Part shown: positions 1 to 13,436 of the stretch, in pieces
Numbering within the stretch: position 1 is the stretch's first letter
Layout: the number at the start of each line of letters is the position of its first letter
Assembly (NCBI GenBank): GCA_015698045.1
Contig: BLAL01000194.1
Location: 1,488,001 to 1,552,000, forward strand
Reading direction: 5' to 3'
Length of the DNA stretch: 64,000 bases
DNA from: Rhizophagus clarus
Lineage: Eukaryota > Glomeromycota > Glomeromycetes > Glomerales > Glomeraceae
Position numbers and translations under genes: made by a program
The notes under the pieces: generated by a model
Database searches by the model: none
Seen by the model: only the letters and a program-made list of their open reading frames with translations
Told to the model about the DNA's origin: nothing

Positions 1-816
1 TTTACACAATCATGCGATCATTTATACCCAACAGAGTTTTTTCACATAAAAGAATTGGTGGAGATAAAGGATAAGGCAAGTACCACCGGGATGTGGGATA
101 ATTGCTCATTTGATAAAATTCAAAATGATCAACATTAGGCTGATCATTTATGAATTTCCCGACCACCCTCACGTGATATAAGGAAAAATAAGTTTTGAAA
201 AAGGAGATAAAGGTTTTAGGGGACGAAGAATGAGATATGAACGACTTACAGTATCTACATTATTACAAAATTACAATGCAAGTATTTGTCATTATTAATC
301 ATTTCATATTAATTATTAAATAATGCTGGTCAAAAATTGCAGACAATTACTCAAAAATTTTCAGCAACTTTTTCAAATTTATTTTATTGTTTCTAAATAT
401 GATAAGATTATGATATATATATTCTTGAGAAAATCCTGATTTAAATCTATTTATCTAAAGCCACAAAAGAATTTTGTTTTGATATTGTTTTGCTTATTAT
501 GGAATTATGAAAAAAAAAAAAATAACGCCACATTTATATAATATTGAGAAACAATAACAAGTTTTGCAACATAATGTGATTTTTTTTCGTTATTCATCAA
601 AAAGAAACCCATTTTAATAGAAATAATAACAATAAAAAAAAATAAAATATATTAAAACATTCTTCTCTCTTTAAGATTCTCTTTTTTAAAATAAAATAAA
701 ATAAAAATAAAACGAAAGTTTCATTGAAATATATATATATTTAAAATCAAAACTATAAATAATTGTTTTATTTACATATTGTACGTAATGTAATAACTGA
801 ATAATGTATATAAATA

Positions 817-851
<35 letters not shown>

Positions 852-1520
852 TACATACGACTAAATGCATATTCTATTTTTAAACTCAGTGATGTTACGT
901 TAATAAGTTATATATGTAGTGACGTCATTCAAACGACCCCTTTCCTAAATTTCCATTATCGGAGACAATTGAAATAATGAAAAAATTTATCGTGTAACAA
1001 TCATGTGATGCAACAAAAATAAATTTTAAGGACAATAACACATTAAGGTTCAAAAAAAAAAAAAAAAAATGTTCTGGGCATCATTGAAAAAGCATGTTTC
1101 TTTTCTTGAATCTAATGTCCAATCAAATCTCAAGTTAACGTCTCCACATCGGAGTGTCTTTTATCAAAATTAAATATATATGATTTTTAGAAACAGTAGA
1201 CCAAAAAAAAAAAAATTTGATACCGCAGTAATTTATTTTAATTGATTAACAAATCATTTTCTATAGGTAGTTTGGTTTCTGATGACGAAAAAGGGGTTCT
1301 GTTTTAATATAAATCGGTTTTATCGCAAAAAAAAAAAAAAATTTAACCAATCTTTCTATTTCGATTTTTTTATCATCGATTTTTTTTTTTTCTCACTTTT
1401 TCAATACTTTTAATATTTTTTTTTTCTTTTTTAAAAGCCGTGCACCGCTGAACGGTATACAGCTATTTAACTTTAATATTTGTAACGACGAATCTTGTCA
1501 TGTTATAGTCGCCAAAAAAA
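1..1520. other. AT-rich region upstream of eIF4G
   Basis: No ORF of coding character is visible here. It holds homopolymer A and T runs, a (TA)n microsatellite at about 815-850 and a palindromic TGACGTCA-like site near 918-927. A pyrimidine-rich stretch lies at about 1360-1435, just before the likely 5' UTR of eIF4G. A CACGTGAT motif lies near 171-178. Promoter function is inferred from position only. Confidence 0.5.
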
Positions 1521-4500
1521 ATGAACCGAAATAAACAGCTTTACGCCCACGCTGCAGCGCAGCAAAAAAATAATAAAGCTTCTCATACTAATAATCCACA
1601 CCATCAAAATCAACAACACCACCACCAACAGGTGCCTCAACAAAATCAAGCTTCAGGTCCTTCTACATCCTCAAATTTTTCTTCATCCGCTAACGGAAAG
1701 TCACAAACGAAGCCACAGGCACAGCATAATTCGACTATGGGTAATGGTAATACTGGTCGTTCTGCTTCGATCAAACCACTGAAGAGCAACGTACAACTGC
1801 CACTTAATGGTCATGCTTGGGAAACTTCACGTAAGCATATTCATGAATTAATAATATTTGTTAATAAACTTCTCATTACTCAACGTATATTATAAAAAAA
1901 AAAAAAAAATTTTTTTTTTTTTTTTTTTTTCTATTTATAGCGACGTCTCTTGTATTTGGATCAATAAAAAATAAGCCTGACGCTCCAATATCTTCATTAC
2001 CTTCTTCAACTAGTCAATCGCTTACTAGTGGTGGTGGACTTCCTACGACCTTACCTACAAAAGGAGTTCCGACTTTTGGATCGGTAAGTACCTCAAAGAA
2101 TGGTCGTACTTGTTTTTTAGCTTATTTAATTATAATTTGAAAAAAAAAATTAATTATTATTGTTATTTTTATTTTTTTTTTTTATTATTTTTTTTTTTTA
2201 TTTTCTCTTTTTTTTTCCTATCTACCTTCTCATTTTTTTTTTTTTTTTTACTATATATTATATATTTTTTAAATAGTTGCCAACTAATACTACTACTACA
2301 CCTACTACACAAGTTACACAGGCAACACAAGCTACACCTACTAATGTTGGAACTTCTGGTCCAGGAATTAATAATATAAATAATAATAATAATAACAATA
2401 ATAGTAATGGTACATCTAAATCAATATCTGCGCGTGCTAACGAGATACCTCGTACACATTCTGCTCCACCACAATTTCAAGATTCAAATAATAGAAATGT
2501 AGGGAATGTAGGGAATGTAGGGCAATCAGGTCATACATCCAATGTAGGACCTATTCGTACTCAGCCTAATAATATTATACATCAACAGCAGTCTGCGGTT
2601 GTTTCTCATCAGCAATCTTCAGTATCGGTTAGTAACCCTCCATTAAACAATCGTAAAGATTCAGTGTCTTCTACCGTCTCATCAAATGATGGCCAACAAC
2701 CATTTCATCCTCATCATTCGCCACATCATCCTCCTAATCATACGAATCAACATGGTCATCCGGCACATTTTCGACAACATCCACATCATAATAATCATAA
2801 ACCTAATATGCAACCTCCTAATATATATTCCTCAAGACCAAGGGATAATAAACCACATCCATCTCCACATTTACCTCAACAACCTATTCCAACACAACAA
2901 AGTGCTATGGCTCCTCCTATACCAATGTGGAATGTATACTCCCATAACCGAGTAGGTTTTCTTATTTATTAATTTCATTATTTTTTTTTTTTTGATTCAT
3001 TATAACATTAATATTATATTTTTTAGTATTACATGGACCAATACGGAGGATATCACGTTCCTAATCCCATGGCTTACCAAATACCATTTGTTACACAACG
3101 TCCACCAATTTCACAGCCTCATATTCCTCCAGTTAATAACGTTTCTTTTCAAAAACAAACAACAAATAAAGCCATCGAAATAATTGATCCTCTCAACAAA
3201 GCTCCTATTCAGATTAATGCTACTATTAATAATTCACGACAACAACAAAAGAATTCAACTTACAAAAGGGAGGAAACACTTCCCATCATACCTGATAAAA
3301 AACCAAAGGATTCTGATAAGGAAAGACCTAATTCCGAAGATAAAGGTGTTTCAAAGGCTGTCCCAATTGTTAACCCCGCGGAAGCAGATAAAGAACGTGA
3401 ACGTAAAGAACAAGAGGAACGAGAAGAACAAGAACGTATTGCAAAAGAAAAAGCTGAACAAGAACGCAAAGAACGTGAGGAACGTGAACGTTTAGAAGCT
3501 GAGCGTATTGCAAAGGAAAAGGAGGAACAAGAACGTAAAGAACGTGAGGAACGTGAACGTTTAGAGGCTGAACGTATTGCAAAAGAAAAGGAAGAACGAG
3601 AACGTAAAGAACGTGAGGAACGTGAACGTTTAGAGGCTGAACGTATTGCAAAAGAAAAGGAAGAGCAAGAACGCAAAGAACGTGAGGAACGTGAACGTTT
3701 AGAAGCTGAACGTATTGCAAAAGAAAAGGAAGAGCAAGAACGCAAAGAACGTGAGGAACGTGAACGTTTAGAAGCTGAACGTATTGCAAAAGAAGAAGAA
3801 GAACGCAAGGAACGTGAACGTTTAGAAGCTGAACGTCTTGCAAAGGAAAAAGAAGAGCGTGAACGTAAAGAACGTGAGGAACGTGAACGTTTAGAGGCTG
3901 AACGTATTGCAAAAGAAAAAGAACAACAAGAGCGCGAAAGGAAAGAACGTGAGGAGAGAGAACGTGAAGAAAAAGAACGTATAGAGAGAGAAGAACAAGA
4001 ACGTAAGGAAAGAGAGGAGAAAGATCGTTTAGAGGCGCAGCGCATTGAAAAAGAACGTAAAGAAGCAGAAGAAAGGGCTCTTAAAGAGCAAGAAGAAAAG
4101 GCCCTTGAAGAAGTTGAGAAAAAGAAAAAGGAGGAAGAAGCAGCTAAAGCAAAAGCGACAGCTGAAGAAGAAGCTGAAAAAAGGAAAAAAACTGAAACTT
4201 TAGATAAGAAAGAAGATAAAAAGGAAGATAAAAAAGAAGACAGAAAGGAGGAAAAGAAGCGACCAGGTCCATTAGATTTATCACGTACTACATCTGCTCC
4301 TGCAATCCCCAGTGCACCACTTAGTGCACTCGGTAGTGCACGTATGCTTGATGACTTGAACTCTATACAATACCCTCAGGGTATTAAATCACCAAATCCA
4401 GAATTAAATTCGAATGCTGAGCCAGGAAAATTTAAATACGATCGTAGTTTTCTCATGCAATTTATGACCGTTTGTAAAGAAAAGCCAGATAATTTACCTG

Positions 4501-7323
4501 CATTAGAAGCTGCTATTGGTATGGAATCCGAATCTAAAGATGATAAGAAGAGAACAAGTACACGTACTAGTAGCGGTTCAAGAACATTGCATAAGGGTAG
4601 TCCAAATCAATCTCAATTCACTCAAATGGGTGAATTTAAATTACCTACTACGAAGACAACAAGCGAAGAAAGGTTTGCTGCTTCAATGAGAAATGGAATA
4701 TCGACAGGCTTTTATCGCGGCGCACTTGGTCGTACTGGAAGTGGAAGTACACTATTACCACCTCCAACAATGTCATCTACAGCAAATCCTCCGAGTCCAG
4801 GTCGTCCACCTAGTAGTGGACGTAGGGACACTAAAAGAGGCGGCAGAGGTACTCATCAAATTCAAGGACAAAATGTAGGACAAGAGCATGTTGCACCCCT
4901 CGAACGTTCGGAAAACCGATGGGTTCCTCAAATTTTAAATAATCCTTCTTCTAAATCAATTGATGATTCCATCCCTTTTGAAGCAGTACAACGTAAAGTT
5001 AAAGCGTTATTAAATAAATTAACGTTAGAAAAGTTTGACTCCATATCTGATCAAATTATTGATTTTGCAAACAAGTCGAGAGAAGAAAGAGATGGACGTA
5101 TATTAAGAGAAGTAATTCGTCTTATATTTGAGAAATCGTGTGATGAATCAAATTTCTGTGCGATGTACGCCCAGCTCTGCCGTAAGATGATGGAAAGAAT
5201 CGACCCTGAAATAGTTGATGAAAATGTCAAAAACACTGAGGGTAAATTTGTTCAAGGTGGTACATTATTTAGGAAATATCTTCTTAATCGTTGTCAAGAA
5301 GAATTCGAGAAAGGTTGGAAAGTTAACGTCCCAGTACCTTCCAATGAAAAGGGTGAACCAGATTTAATGTCAGATGAATATTATGCAGCAGCCAAGGCTA
5401 AGAGACAAGGTCTTGGTCTAATACGTTTCATTGGTGAACTATTTAAGTTAAACATGCTTACAGAACGTATTATGCATGAATGTATAAAAAAATTATTAAT
5501 ATTCCAAGGCTCGCCTGAGGAAGAAGAAATGGAAAGTTTATGTAAATTAATGAATACAGTAGGAGAACAACTTGATCATGTCAAACCACAAAATCCACAT
5601 GAACAAATGAAATCGACCCAAATTGATCACGCAAAAGCAAAAAAATATATGGAATCTTATTTTGATCGTATGGAGGAGATATCGAAGATGCCAAATTTGT
5701 CAAGTCGCATAAAATTTATGTTAATGGTATTCTTGTTATACTATTTATTATATTTATTTTGTTTATTATGTTGTTAATATCTATTCTCATAAACATTTTT
5801 TTTTTTCAGGACGTTATTGATTTACGAAGCAACGCTTGGAAACCTCGACGAGATATTAACGCTCCAAAGACGATTGCAGAAATTCACGAAGATGTAATTA
5901 AATTAGCAAAGAAATTATATATATATATATATATTCGTATTTAACACATAAATTAATATTTTTTTTTTTCAATTTTAGGCCGCAAAACAAAAAGAGGAAG
6001 CTGAATATCTAAGACGAACGACTAGTTCAGGCGGTAGAGGTAAGTTCATTTAAAATTAAGATAGTTCTTTTTATCTATAGTGTTATTTATCAACCATAAT
6101 TAAATTTAGGTATGCCTAAAATGGCAGAGCAGATGTCGCGTAGTGGTTCAGGTCGTCAACACCGACCAGACAAAGGAATGACTTCAGCATCACCAGGAAA
6201 CGATGGATGGAGTACCGTTGGCGGAAGTTCATCACAGAGAAATAAAGAAAAAGTTGGTGACCTTACTAAATTTGGATCAGTAAATCGTAGTAAGATCGTT
6301 AATTTAGCACCGGGAGGCATGCTAGCAAGCTTTTCAGGAGGTGCTAAAGGTTGGTCCAAAAGTGACAACAAAGATCGGGATGATAAGCCTATAAGCCTTA
6401 GCAGGACGAACTCAACAACGAACATATATAGCGTATTAACATCAGAGAGCTCAGAGGGAAGGAAGAGCTCCGAATCAATTTCATCGGACACTCAAAAGCC
6501 CTCTCCACCAACAGAGCGTAAAAAAATAATTTTAGCCCCACGCACAAAAGGTATCGCTCCTGAAGAGCCTGCAAAATTAGCATCTAAATCTACTTCCGAG
6601 ACGACATCATCAGCACAAACAACGTCAGAAGAATCAGAAAAAAAGAGGATCAACAATATTAACAATATGGTGGAAGAATACTTTTCAGTATGGGATAATC
6701 GAGTATGTGTAATTAGGTGTATTTTTGCAAGATTCCTTTATATTACAACTAAACATTAATATGGTTATATGATTTCAGGAGGTCATCCTTTGCCTTAAGG
6801 AGGATATTCCATTAGAATACCATCCGAAAGCAATAGAAACATTTGCAAACAAAGTGATCGAGAAAAAGCAGAAAGATGTAGACAATGTTATGAAATTGTT
6901 TAAAGAAATTGTATCCTCCAAAACTTGTGATACTGACGCTTTTAAAGATGGTTTTAAAGTTACTTTAGATTTTTTGATGGAAATTGGCGCAGATGCTCCA
7001 ATGGCATATTCTTTTACAGGACAATTGTTGTTTAGTGCCGGACTTGATTTTCGGGATATTATAAAACTTCTTAAACCTTTGGATGATGATATGGCAAATG
7101 AAAAAATTGTAAAAGGATATGCGAATGCCTTAAAAAATGATGTGGTATGTTAAAATTACTTTCATGTATTAAATGTGTTTTAACTGATAATTTAATTTTA
7201 ATTTCGTATAAATAGGATGAACAAAAATATGTACAAAAAATAAATGAATTTGATCTTAAATCGCTATTCCAAAAGAAAAATAAAGATGATATAAATAAAT
7301 ACATTGAAGATCTTGTAAGATGA
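1521..7323 (+). CDS. Translation initiation factor eIF4G (nine exons)
   Basis: Scaffold of the cytoplasmic eIF4F cap-binding complex: it joins eIF4E, eIF4A and the small-subunit machinery. Exons read by eye: 1521-1830, 1941-2083, 2277-2951, 3027-5726, 5810-5893, 5979-6039, 6110-6702, 6779-7144, 7216-7323. All introns are GT-AG and the frame stays open, giving about 1679 residues. The N-terminus is Q/N/H-rich and contains an FGSI motif. A charged ERKE repeat coiled coil covers about residues 495-800. YDRSFLM at residue 847 fits the eIF4E-binding pattern YxxxxL-hydrophobic. An MIF4G (HEAT) domain follows at about 1027-1280, starting FEAVQRKVKALLNKLT, and an MA3 domain at about 1510-1650. The ATG at 1521 is in an A-rich context (AAAAAAATGA). 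Exon 5 is extended to GAAGAT before a GTAATT donor, which fits the usual IHED-A-KQ junction. The long coiled coil is unusual for the family, but identity is secure from the MIF4G and MA3 order. Confidence 0.93.
3388..4080 (+). repeat. 69-bp coding repeat in eIF4G coiled coil
   Basis: Exon 4 contains about seven near-identical 69-bp units, each encoding 23 residues of the type RLEAERIAKEKEEQERKERE. The repeats encode a single long charged helix. The reverse strand stays open over about 780 bases (3260-4045) only because GAA/CGT/AAA codons have no stops in reverse. Copy number may vary between strains. Confidence 0.8.
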
Positions 7324-8814
7324 AAATTTTATTTCCTAAGTTGCATCGTTGATTTTTTTTTTTTTTTATCTTATTTTTTATTAATTTTCAATTTTTTTCT
7401 CTAAACTCAGGGGGGGTCTTCAAAAAAATAAATAAATTGGGAATTTTTTTAATCGTAAATGAACATTTTATTTTATTTTTATTTTGTCTTTTCTTTAGAA
7501 TTTTTTTTAATTTTAACGTTAGTTTTTCAACCAATATTAAAAAAAAAATTCATACAACGTGTACATTTTTCAACAATCCAAAAATAACCATCCATTAATT
7601 TTTTTAAAAAATTTATTTAATGAATTTAAGAGGATGTACTCTAATATTTTCCTCTTTTGTACATTTTTCTTCTCTTTTATACATACCATTTTTTTTCATT
7701 AAAAAAAAAAAAAAAAATTACCATCATAAGTAATGAGTTCTTTAAACTCAATATTTTTGAAGAATCATTAAACAAAACTTGAAAAAATTCCCTTATTTAA
7801 TAGTTATATATAATAATAATCTCTTAAATAATGTTTAATGTGTAATTAAGTCTATAGAAACATATTTTACATGTAACAATAAAGTACGTTCACGTGTTGT
7901 TAGCATATACGTCACAAAAGATATAGTAATGTACAGTAATAAGAATCTATTATTAATATTAGCAAATTTTAAAATCATTAATCATTAAATTTAAATATAT
8001 TTTATTTAAATACTATAGGCCAGTGTAAAGAGATTTGCATCTCAAATATAGCATTAATAAAAAAAATTTTGTTATGTTAAAAAATTAATTTGTTTAGATA
8101 TTATCAGTATATATTAAAAAAATATAATATAAATTAGTATTAAATTAAATTATATGATTATCATTAGACATTAGAATTACTATATTAAGTATCAAATTTT
8201 TTATCAATTAATTTTTTATTAGATCTAAAATATCATTTTAGTATTATTAAATACTTTTTTTCAAAGTCTAATAATAACTTTTAAAGTAAATTTTTTTAAA
8301 TAAATCTATGTATAATTTTATATATATCCAAAATATATGTCAGATTATACAGATTATACTAAATATATTACTTAAAAGTTTAGAATATAATTGCAAATGT
8401 CAAATTACTTGACTATTGTAAATTTAACTTTGCATTTTTTTTTGTATAATATTTATCTTTAAAAAAATTTTTGTACTTTTTAAAAATATTAAAATAAAAA
8501 ATATATTTTTAAATATTATTATAAAAAAATATAATTTTTATAATTTTATTAAATAAAAGTAATAAAAGTTCATTTGTATTTTATTTATTTTATTAAATAT
8601 TAGGCCGGGCAAATAAAATATTTAGATTCTCGTAACATAAAATTTTAAAAATGATGCGGGCGCGCAGTTTTTTTTTATATATATATTAAATTTTTTATAT
8701 TAATTTTTTTATTTACGTCACATGTATTCCTTTCATATAATATGAAACTTGTATCACAAATAAATAACCATCTGATCATTTGTTTGCACAACGATCTTTT
8801 TTTTTATTCTGAAA
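7324..8814. other. AT-rich intergenic region
   Basis: No coding ORF is visible. The first few hundred bases form the eIF4G 3' UTR and contain several AATAAA-like signals, for example near 7424-7434. A short G-run (GGGGGG, about 7411) and a GCGGGCGCGC patch near 8657 stand out against the AT background. No terminal inverted repeat for the downstream transposase-like gene could be identified. Confidence 0.5.
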
Positions 8815-11490
8815 ATGCTAATAGTTATTGTAAATATTGAATATCTTTCTAAATCAGTTTTTGGATGGGAAGGTCTTCCAGTTGATGAAAATATAAATGT
8901 TGATGAATTTTACCAAGATGTAGTCATTTGCGAAATAAGAAGAGAATTATGGAATAAGAATATTACAGCATATTTTAGTCTTACAAAAACAAGTGAAAAA
9001 GATAAAATAGGATTAAAATGTGATATATGGGAGACTGCAAAGAATTATGGAAAATATATTACTTTCAAATTAAAAGATAATGATTATTCCAATGAGTCTA
9101 CAACAAAGACTAAAAACGCATTTGAATTAATGAGAATTGCATCAACACTTAATTATCTACCTGAATTTAATCTACCAAAGAATTCTTTTGATCAATTGCG
9201 TATTGATTTATGTGAACTGATTAAGACAAATGGAGGTGGGTGGATTGGAAAAGACAATGCAAATGTAATAGGAAAAAAATTTATTACAGATTTATCAAAA
9301 TCAATATGGTATATTGATAGTTGTTCTTTTAAAACTATAGATGATAGATATAAAATTCCAGAAATTTCACAATTTTTTTTAATCGGGCTCATTCTGAAAA
9401 TCACAAACATGCACGAAGATCTTTTAATTCCAGTGAATTGCAAAATTTTTACAAAATTTTAATTAACTATCTTGAATTACCTTGGATATCTAAACCTAAA
9501 TTTTCTTGGCTTAAAGTACCTTTGCAAATTTATGTAAATAATTTATTAAAATATTCAGATTACTTAATTGAACAAAAAGCTATAACTTTAAAAAACAAAA
9601 ACTCTTTAGCTCCCATTGTTGATGAAGATAAAGCCGCTTATATAGAAATATTGGATGCAAATACTTGGTGACCACCTATTATTATTGAAGAATTTAAATT
9701 GTTAACAAGATCTTTGGAAGAATCACCATATTGGGAACCAATAAACATTAGTCAATTTTGTCCAAATGAACGAATGTAAGTTAATTTATTTTTTTTTAGT
9801 AATTGATATTAATGATTAATATTAATAATTAAATTATGAATTAATTAAAATTTAGGAGGAGATGCAGATTTATTGAAAAACTAAAGAATGCTTTTTTATT
9901 TAAAGTAGGAAAATATACATACCATCATGGAAATATTCAAAATTCTGTTTACCTTTGGCGTATTGATAATAATACTAATGAGGAAGAATTAGTCAATAAG
10001 CATTATAAAATTAGAAATAATTTGAAACAAACTATTCGAATATATCATACCAGAGCAATGAGAAAAGAATTTATTGATACTGTTGAGCTTTGTATTGGTA
10101 AAGTTGAAAAGGCAAGAATTCATTATATTTATTTTACATGGTTAGAAGATTCTTCAGCTTCAGTAAATTTAGTAACACAAAACATTGATGATCAAGTGTT
10201 ATTAATATTTGAGTTGGGTGACCCAGAATTAATTACAGATTTACGTGAAATTAATAAAGATAGAATATTTAAATATGATTTATTTTGGGAATATGCATTA
10301 AAATATCTAGAAGGTATGGCACAAGAATCAATTTTAGCAGTTGATGAAAGGAGGCATGATATATTTCAACATCTAGCAGTAGCAATTTCAATTAGAGATT
10401 TTTGAAATCAAGTACTTAAAATCTGTCCTTTAAATATTTCAACTCCTTCTTTACAATGGATTCATTTACAATTTTGGCCAAAAAACCCTACACATAAAAG
10501 TAGCTTGCAGTTTACTTGTAAATTGCCAATTAAATTTATGGTTCAAACTAGACAGTTATGTTGTAACTATAACGATGCACATTATACAAGTGCTCTATTT
10601 CGTTATCAAAAGGAGATAGTAATTTTATTACGTGAAAATTCATGGTTAATATTCATGGATGATAAGCATCAGTGCAAAGTTGGTAAACCAGGCTATCCAG
10701 TTGCAGCAGTTGAAAGAGGAAGACAAGTTATTGTATCAAAAAATAAAACTTTTTACGTTGCAGATCATGATTTTATGAAGTGTGATATAATACCTAGTGT
10801 TACAATGATTTGTGATATTCCTTGTACAATAGAAGAGTCATTTTATAAAGAACAAGTATATGTAGGTTTGAAAGATTCAATATTTCAACCTTCTGATCCC
10901 TTATGACATATGGCTGAATTATATAAGATTTTGAAACATCAAGATGAAAATAAACCTTATTTACTTCTTTATACAGATGGGGGCCAGATTATAGAGTTAC
11001 ATATATTCGTATTCAAATGGCATTAATAGCTTTATATCTTAAATTAGATTTAGATTTATTGGTTGCTGTCAGAACTTCTCCAGGTCATTCTTGGAAAAAT
11101 CCTGTTGAACTTATTATGTCAATATTAAATCTTGGCTTGCAATGTGTTGGTTTGATGCATAATGAAATGAGTGAAGAATTAGAAAAGATAATGAAAAGAT
11201 GCAATTCTATGGATAATATTCGTGAAAAATCATAAAATAAGCCACATTTGAAGAAAGAATTAATTAAAAGTTTACAACCTACGATTGATTTAATGGAAGG
11301 CATCTTTGAAAGATTAACTTTGAAGGAAGAATCTTTTAAAACTTTTAAGGTAGCATCTGATGAAGATATTTGTGAATTATGGGAATTACTATTAGAAATT
11401 GATGAAACATTAGAATTGGATAACAGAACAAAAAAAAGTATTAAAAATAAGGTAATGAGAAAACACATTGTCCTTAAACATTTAAAATAA
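8815..11490 (+). pseudogene. DDE transposase-like gene, family 1 (broken)
   Basis: A single long protein can be followed through frameshifts and stops. Frame changes sit in homopolymers (T8 at 9373-9380; G5 at 10979-10983). In-frame stops are TGA 9669-9671, TGA 10403-10405, TGA 10904-10906 and TAA 11233-11235, all explainable as C-to-T changes of CGA or CAA. One intron, 9776-9855, has GTAAGT and TTTAG ends and keeps the frame. Candidate catalytic acids are MDDKHQCKVG (about 10655), YTDGG-PDYR (about 10970) and the glutamate of GHSWKNPVE (about 11090). The same signature occurs in the minus-strand family 2 gene next door, so both probably belong to one DDE-type superfamily. Function as a transposase is inference. 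No TIR was found for this copy. The upstream limit is the first ATG in frame and may be incomplete. Confidence 0.6.
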
Positions 11491-11597
11491 ATACTAGCTA
11501 ATTTTTATTAATTTATTTGTAAGGAAAAATTTCAAGAATTTTATAACCACTGTTGCAAATCAAAGCATTATTTCTTTCAAATTAAAAAATGTGGTAA

Positions 11598-11640
11598 GGG
11601 CCGGAACATATATTACCTAATATTTTAGGGGGTGGGGGGG
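11598..11640 (+). repeat. Left TIR and G-run of family 2 transposon
   Basis: The terminal inverted repeat is followed by TTTTA and the run GGGGGTGGGGGGG. The same order is seen at the small derivative starting at 62235 and resuming at 63782. Confidence 0.8.
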
Positions 11641-12910
11641 TAGCAGGGGATCTTAGGTTACACATATTAATATTGATCACGTGATATAAGTGGCTTATAT
11701 TTATACTTTATTTATTTATTTATACAGTACATCATATATAATTAATATAGCATATACGATTAATATAGCATATACGCATATACGATTATCTCAATCTCTA
11801 TCTGAAATGCAATCCCTTAAATATGTTTCGTCAAAGAGAGGTTGCTTTTGCTGTGATGGAAGAAGAGAGAAATCGTCAAGGACTCTGGAATTTTGTTCTT
11901 TAAATTTTCCTTTAGGTCGTCCACGGCTAGCAGGATGCATTGTTCTTTTATGGTTTGTCATAAAAGTAAGAGTTGGAAAGTACTTGCCGCACACAGAGCA
12001 ACAAAGACGCGAATAGGTTGTTTGGTCAAAGGACGGGCAATGTGAATCATACCCAGGAATTTTCAGGTGGTCATAATACTCAAGGAGATGTATAGCACTT
12101 GTGAAATGTCCGTCTCTACCTTTTGTAACTGGAGGTAAAAAACCATTATTCAAAAGAAGAAAATCCATAGCTTCTTTTGCACGAGACGGTCCACAACAAC
12201 TTGTATTCATGCAACGTTTAATATCAAGAGAATATTGACACAAGTTGCAATGATTTTCGATCCATGACCATGGCACAAAACATTCTGGTGAGTCATCACC
12301 TTTGTCCTGTTTTTTTTTTGCTGGTTTCGTTCTTCTATTTTTTCTTTGTCAGTACCTTCAAATTCTAAATTTTCGAATGGATTAGCGAGCTCTTCAACAT
12401 ACCGTGCATCTACACTTTTTCCAAATATCAAATCTCGACTCCAAATATCACAAAGTGATTCTCCAGCATACCGAAAATTTTGAAGGGCCAATTCTGGATC
12501 GATCACTTTACCTTGTGTATTTAGGTGCGATCCAAAGTGATCAATTGGTAGTGTGATACCTGCCAATTTTCCAGATAATGTTGCCATGCCTCTTTCGACA
12601 GGATTATACTTGGATTATCCTGGGGCATGTGTTCGAACTGTCAGATAATCTAAATCAAACTTTCGAAAAAGCTGACAGTATGTTTTAATATTCTTTAGAT
12701 GTCTCAGATTTTCGTCTGGTCCTTCATCTACCAGTAACACCCAGACAGGTCAAATTTCTCTGTTGGTTTTTAATACATCATTATATTGAGGATCCAGGAC
12801 AAGGCTTTCAAGGTCTTGCATGTGTGTAAGTGAAGACGTACCAAGGGACCATTGACGACGTACATGGATGGCAAGTTGTCCTGTGCGTAACTCATCATTT
12901 AATTCATTTG

Positions 12911-12918
12911 GTTTGATC
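12911..12918 (+). repeat. hAT target-site duplication GTTTGATC (left)
   Basis: The 8 bases before the hAT left end are identical to 17677-17684 after the right end. An 8-bp duplication is the hAT hallmark. Confidence 0.9.
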
Positions 12919-13090
12919 TAAGGTTGCTTGCCGAAACCCATCTGGCCTAACGCGAAACGCCAAAACTCATACATAGTGCCGAAATGCCGAAATGCCAAAA
13001 CTGCCAAAACTGCTGAAACTGTTTCGGCATTTCAGCATTTTGGCAGTTTCGGCAGTTTCGGCATTTTGACATAGTTTCGGCATAAGTAAT
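12919..13090. repeat. Subterminal TGCCGAAA repeat array, left end of hAT-1
   Basis: About a dozen copies of TGCCGAAA(C/T) and its complement TTTCGGCA occur in both orientations. hAT transposases usually bind such subterminal repeats; binding here is inference. The spurious ORFs across this stretch follow from the repeat. Confidence 0.75.
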
Positions 13091-13436
13091 ACTAATATTT
13101 TAATAGAGTTTTGGCATATTTTCGTCATGTTAATAGTATTTGACAGATAAAAATTTATTTTTTAAAATTTAAATTATTTATTGTATTTATTATACGTAAT
13201 CCAATGATAAAAACTAGCAATTAAATTCAAATTTATCACTAAAGAAATAAAATCCCAGTTAAAAAAGTTCACCATTTTATTTTTATTTTATTTAATTTTG
13301 ATAAAAAAAAAAATATTGATACTTGTTCGCTACTATTTTAAAAAATAGTACCCAGGCTGTACGACGTGGACGTCAGTATCAATTCACAGCCCAAAAAAAA
13401 TGTGAGTCTCCAGCCAATATTTGGTACGGACTGGGC
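13091..13436. other. 3' region of the hAT-carried gene
   Basis: Non-coding AT-rich DNA with an imperfect palindrome TACTATTTTAAAAAATAGTA near 13331-13350 and a segment matching the outside paralogue at about 57965-58090 in the reverse direction. The match shows that sequence beyond the exons travelled with the gene. Confidence 0.55.

Noticed and set aside
3260..4045. Long minus-strand SR-rich ORF opposite eIF4G
   Set aside because: Antisense shadow of the charged coiled-coil repeat; no independent start context or introns.
12919..13090. CRISPR-like array of TGCCGAAA repeats
   Set aside because: Eukaryotic context, repeats too short and in both orientations, and lying at transposon ends.
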